This document shows, piece by piece, positions 63,369 through 64,000 of a stretch of 64,000 bases of DNA. The stretch spans positions 4,526,001-4,590,000 of the forward strand of contig OX387198.1 in assembly GCA_947561715.1 (NCBI GenBank), read 5' to 3'. The translations under genes and the position numbers were made by a program. Each line of letters begins with the position of its first letter. The first letter of the stretch is position 1. The notes beneath the pieces are model-generated. The model was not told where the DNA came from. It ran no database searches and saw nothing but the letters and a program-made list of their open reading frames with translations. This DNA comes from Ascidia mentula (lineage: Eukaryota; Chordata; Ascidiacea; Phlebobranchia; Ascidiidae).

Positions 63369-63947
63369 ATGGGTTACGCACTGTGGCGCCTCCGTAATTG
63401 TGTGATCCTTGTTGTTTTCGTTCAAATCTTCACTTTCCTGGTTTTCTTCAAGCCTTCTGGAAAAACAGTGCGAAAGAGGAAGGTCCTCATGACTGGTGAG
63501 ACGTTGGATTACAGGTAAGTTCGCGTCAACCCCACCCGAACGTCTGCTGCTATAATTAGTTCTATGTAACAACGCAGAAGTGTATCATATGGTCTCATGA
63601 CAACACAGGTCCGGCATTCTGCCAAAGCCCTTATACTTGGACTATACGTAGATGTGAAGGTCGCCTGGCAAGTTGAAACCACCAGTGTAGTTTAACCATA
63701 ATATATTCCCACTATAGTCATTGAGCTCCCGTATAGCTCAAACGGTAGATTGTTTGTCCTGGTTAGCCCTGTTTCGTTAGTTCAAACATCACCGGGAGCT
63801 TGTTTTTTTTGTCTCGCTCCGAAAGTGGCTTTGACTCAGCTCGGCTGCGATGTCAATGAATCCAATGTGTATTTTGGTTGTAGCGGAGAGTACAGAATAG
63901 TTCGTTTCTACAAGTCTGATGGCATTTCAGACGACTACACATTTCAC
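63369..63947 (+). CDS. Probable type II membrane protein, 5' end only
   Basis: Two exons fit: 63369..63495 (ending in phase 1 at GTGAGA) and 63826..63947 (phase 1 in, GTGAGT donor). Exon 1 begins MGYALWRLRNCVILVVFVQI and continues hydrophobic (FTFLVFF), then turns basic (KTVRKRKVLM). This is a short cytosolic tail, a signal-anchor and a stem, as in Golgi glycosyl- or sulfotransferases. Exon 2 reads VALTQLGCDVNESNVYFGC and ends SDGISDDYTFH, with two cysteines and one sequon; I do not recognise the domain. The gene runs off the right edge. An alternative is a secreted protein with an uncleaved anchor. Confidence 0.5.
63725..63800 (+). tRNA. tRNA-like sequence, probably a pseudogene
   Basis: A 76-nt stretch opens GCTCCCG and closes CGGGAGC plus one base, a perfect 7-bp acceptor stem at tRNA length. 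TAGCTCAAACGG matches the A box and AGTTCAAACAT partly matches the B box. A run of eight T follows at once, as in a polymerase III terminator. Two extra bases before the D arm, a mismatched T stem and no clear anticodon arm argue against a working tRNA. It lies in the intron of the right-end gene. Confidence 0.4.
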
Positions 63948-64000
63948 GTGAGTATTCGTACGGGTTTTAACATGTGTGGCAACTTCCCCTACATAGAAAT

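Noticed and set aside
63165..63572. A 135-codon minus-strand ORF
   Set aside because: Low-complexity, asparagine-rich and opposite to a better-supported plus-strand signal-anchor exon; no splice or domain support.

Overview
The window is eukaryotic: an AT-rich animal genome with short to medium introns, GT-AG splice sites and secreted Ly6, CUB and sushi proteins. Intron phases, protein families and the compact layout fit a tunicate (ascidian, Ciona-like), but no species marker was seen, so this is an inference. Exon models were built by eye from splice sites, reading phase and family homology; every complete multi-exon gene below sums to a whole number of codons.

Layout. 0.4-5.1 kb: two minus-strand Ly6/uPAR-like genes, one apparently lacking its start codon. 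7.6-10.7 kb: minus-strand SLC35B2 (Golgi PAPS transporter). 10.7-22.9 kb: a 12.1-kb foldback mobile element. It has near-identical unique termini, arms made of 205-bp tandem repeats in opposite orientation, a 1.4-kb spacer and an 8-bp target-site duplication. It sits in the promoter shared by SLC35B2 and the divergent LIPT1 (23.5-25.1 kb, lipoyltransferase). 26.8-33.7 kb: minus-strand SAMD4/Smaug, an RNA-binding translational repressor, 14 exons. 35.6-43.3 kb: two tandem CUB-sushi secreted proteins; the second is split by a 2.2-kb hAT-type transposon that encodes a Gag-like zinc-knuckle protein. 44.1-53.5 kb: a head-to-head pair of phospholipase B-like SGNH hydrolases with matching 13-exon structures. 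54.5-61.7 kb: two more minus-strand CUB-sushi genes. 63.4-64 kb: the start of a plus-strand gene for a probable type II membrane protein, with a tRNA-like sequence in its intron.

The main novelties are (i) the giant foldback element, (ii) the Gag-like gene inside a hAT-type element, and (iii) a cysteine-rich C-terminal module shared by all four CUB-sushi genes that I could not assign to a known domain. The metabolic genes are ordinary housekeeping neighbours. The secreted CUB-sushi, Ly6 and phospholipase genes are local duplications, a pattern common in families acting at the cell surface or in body fluids.
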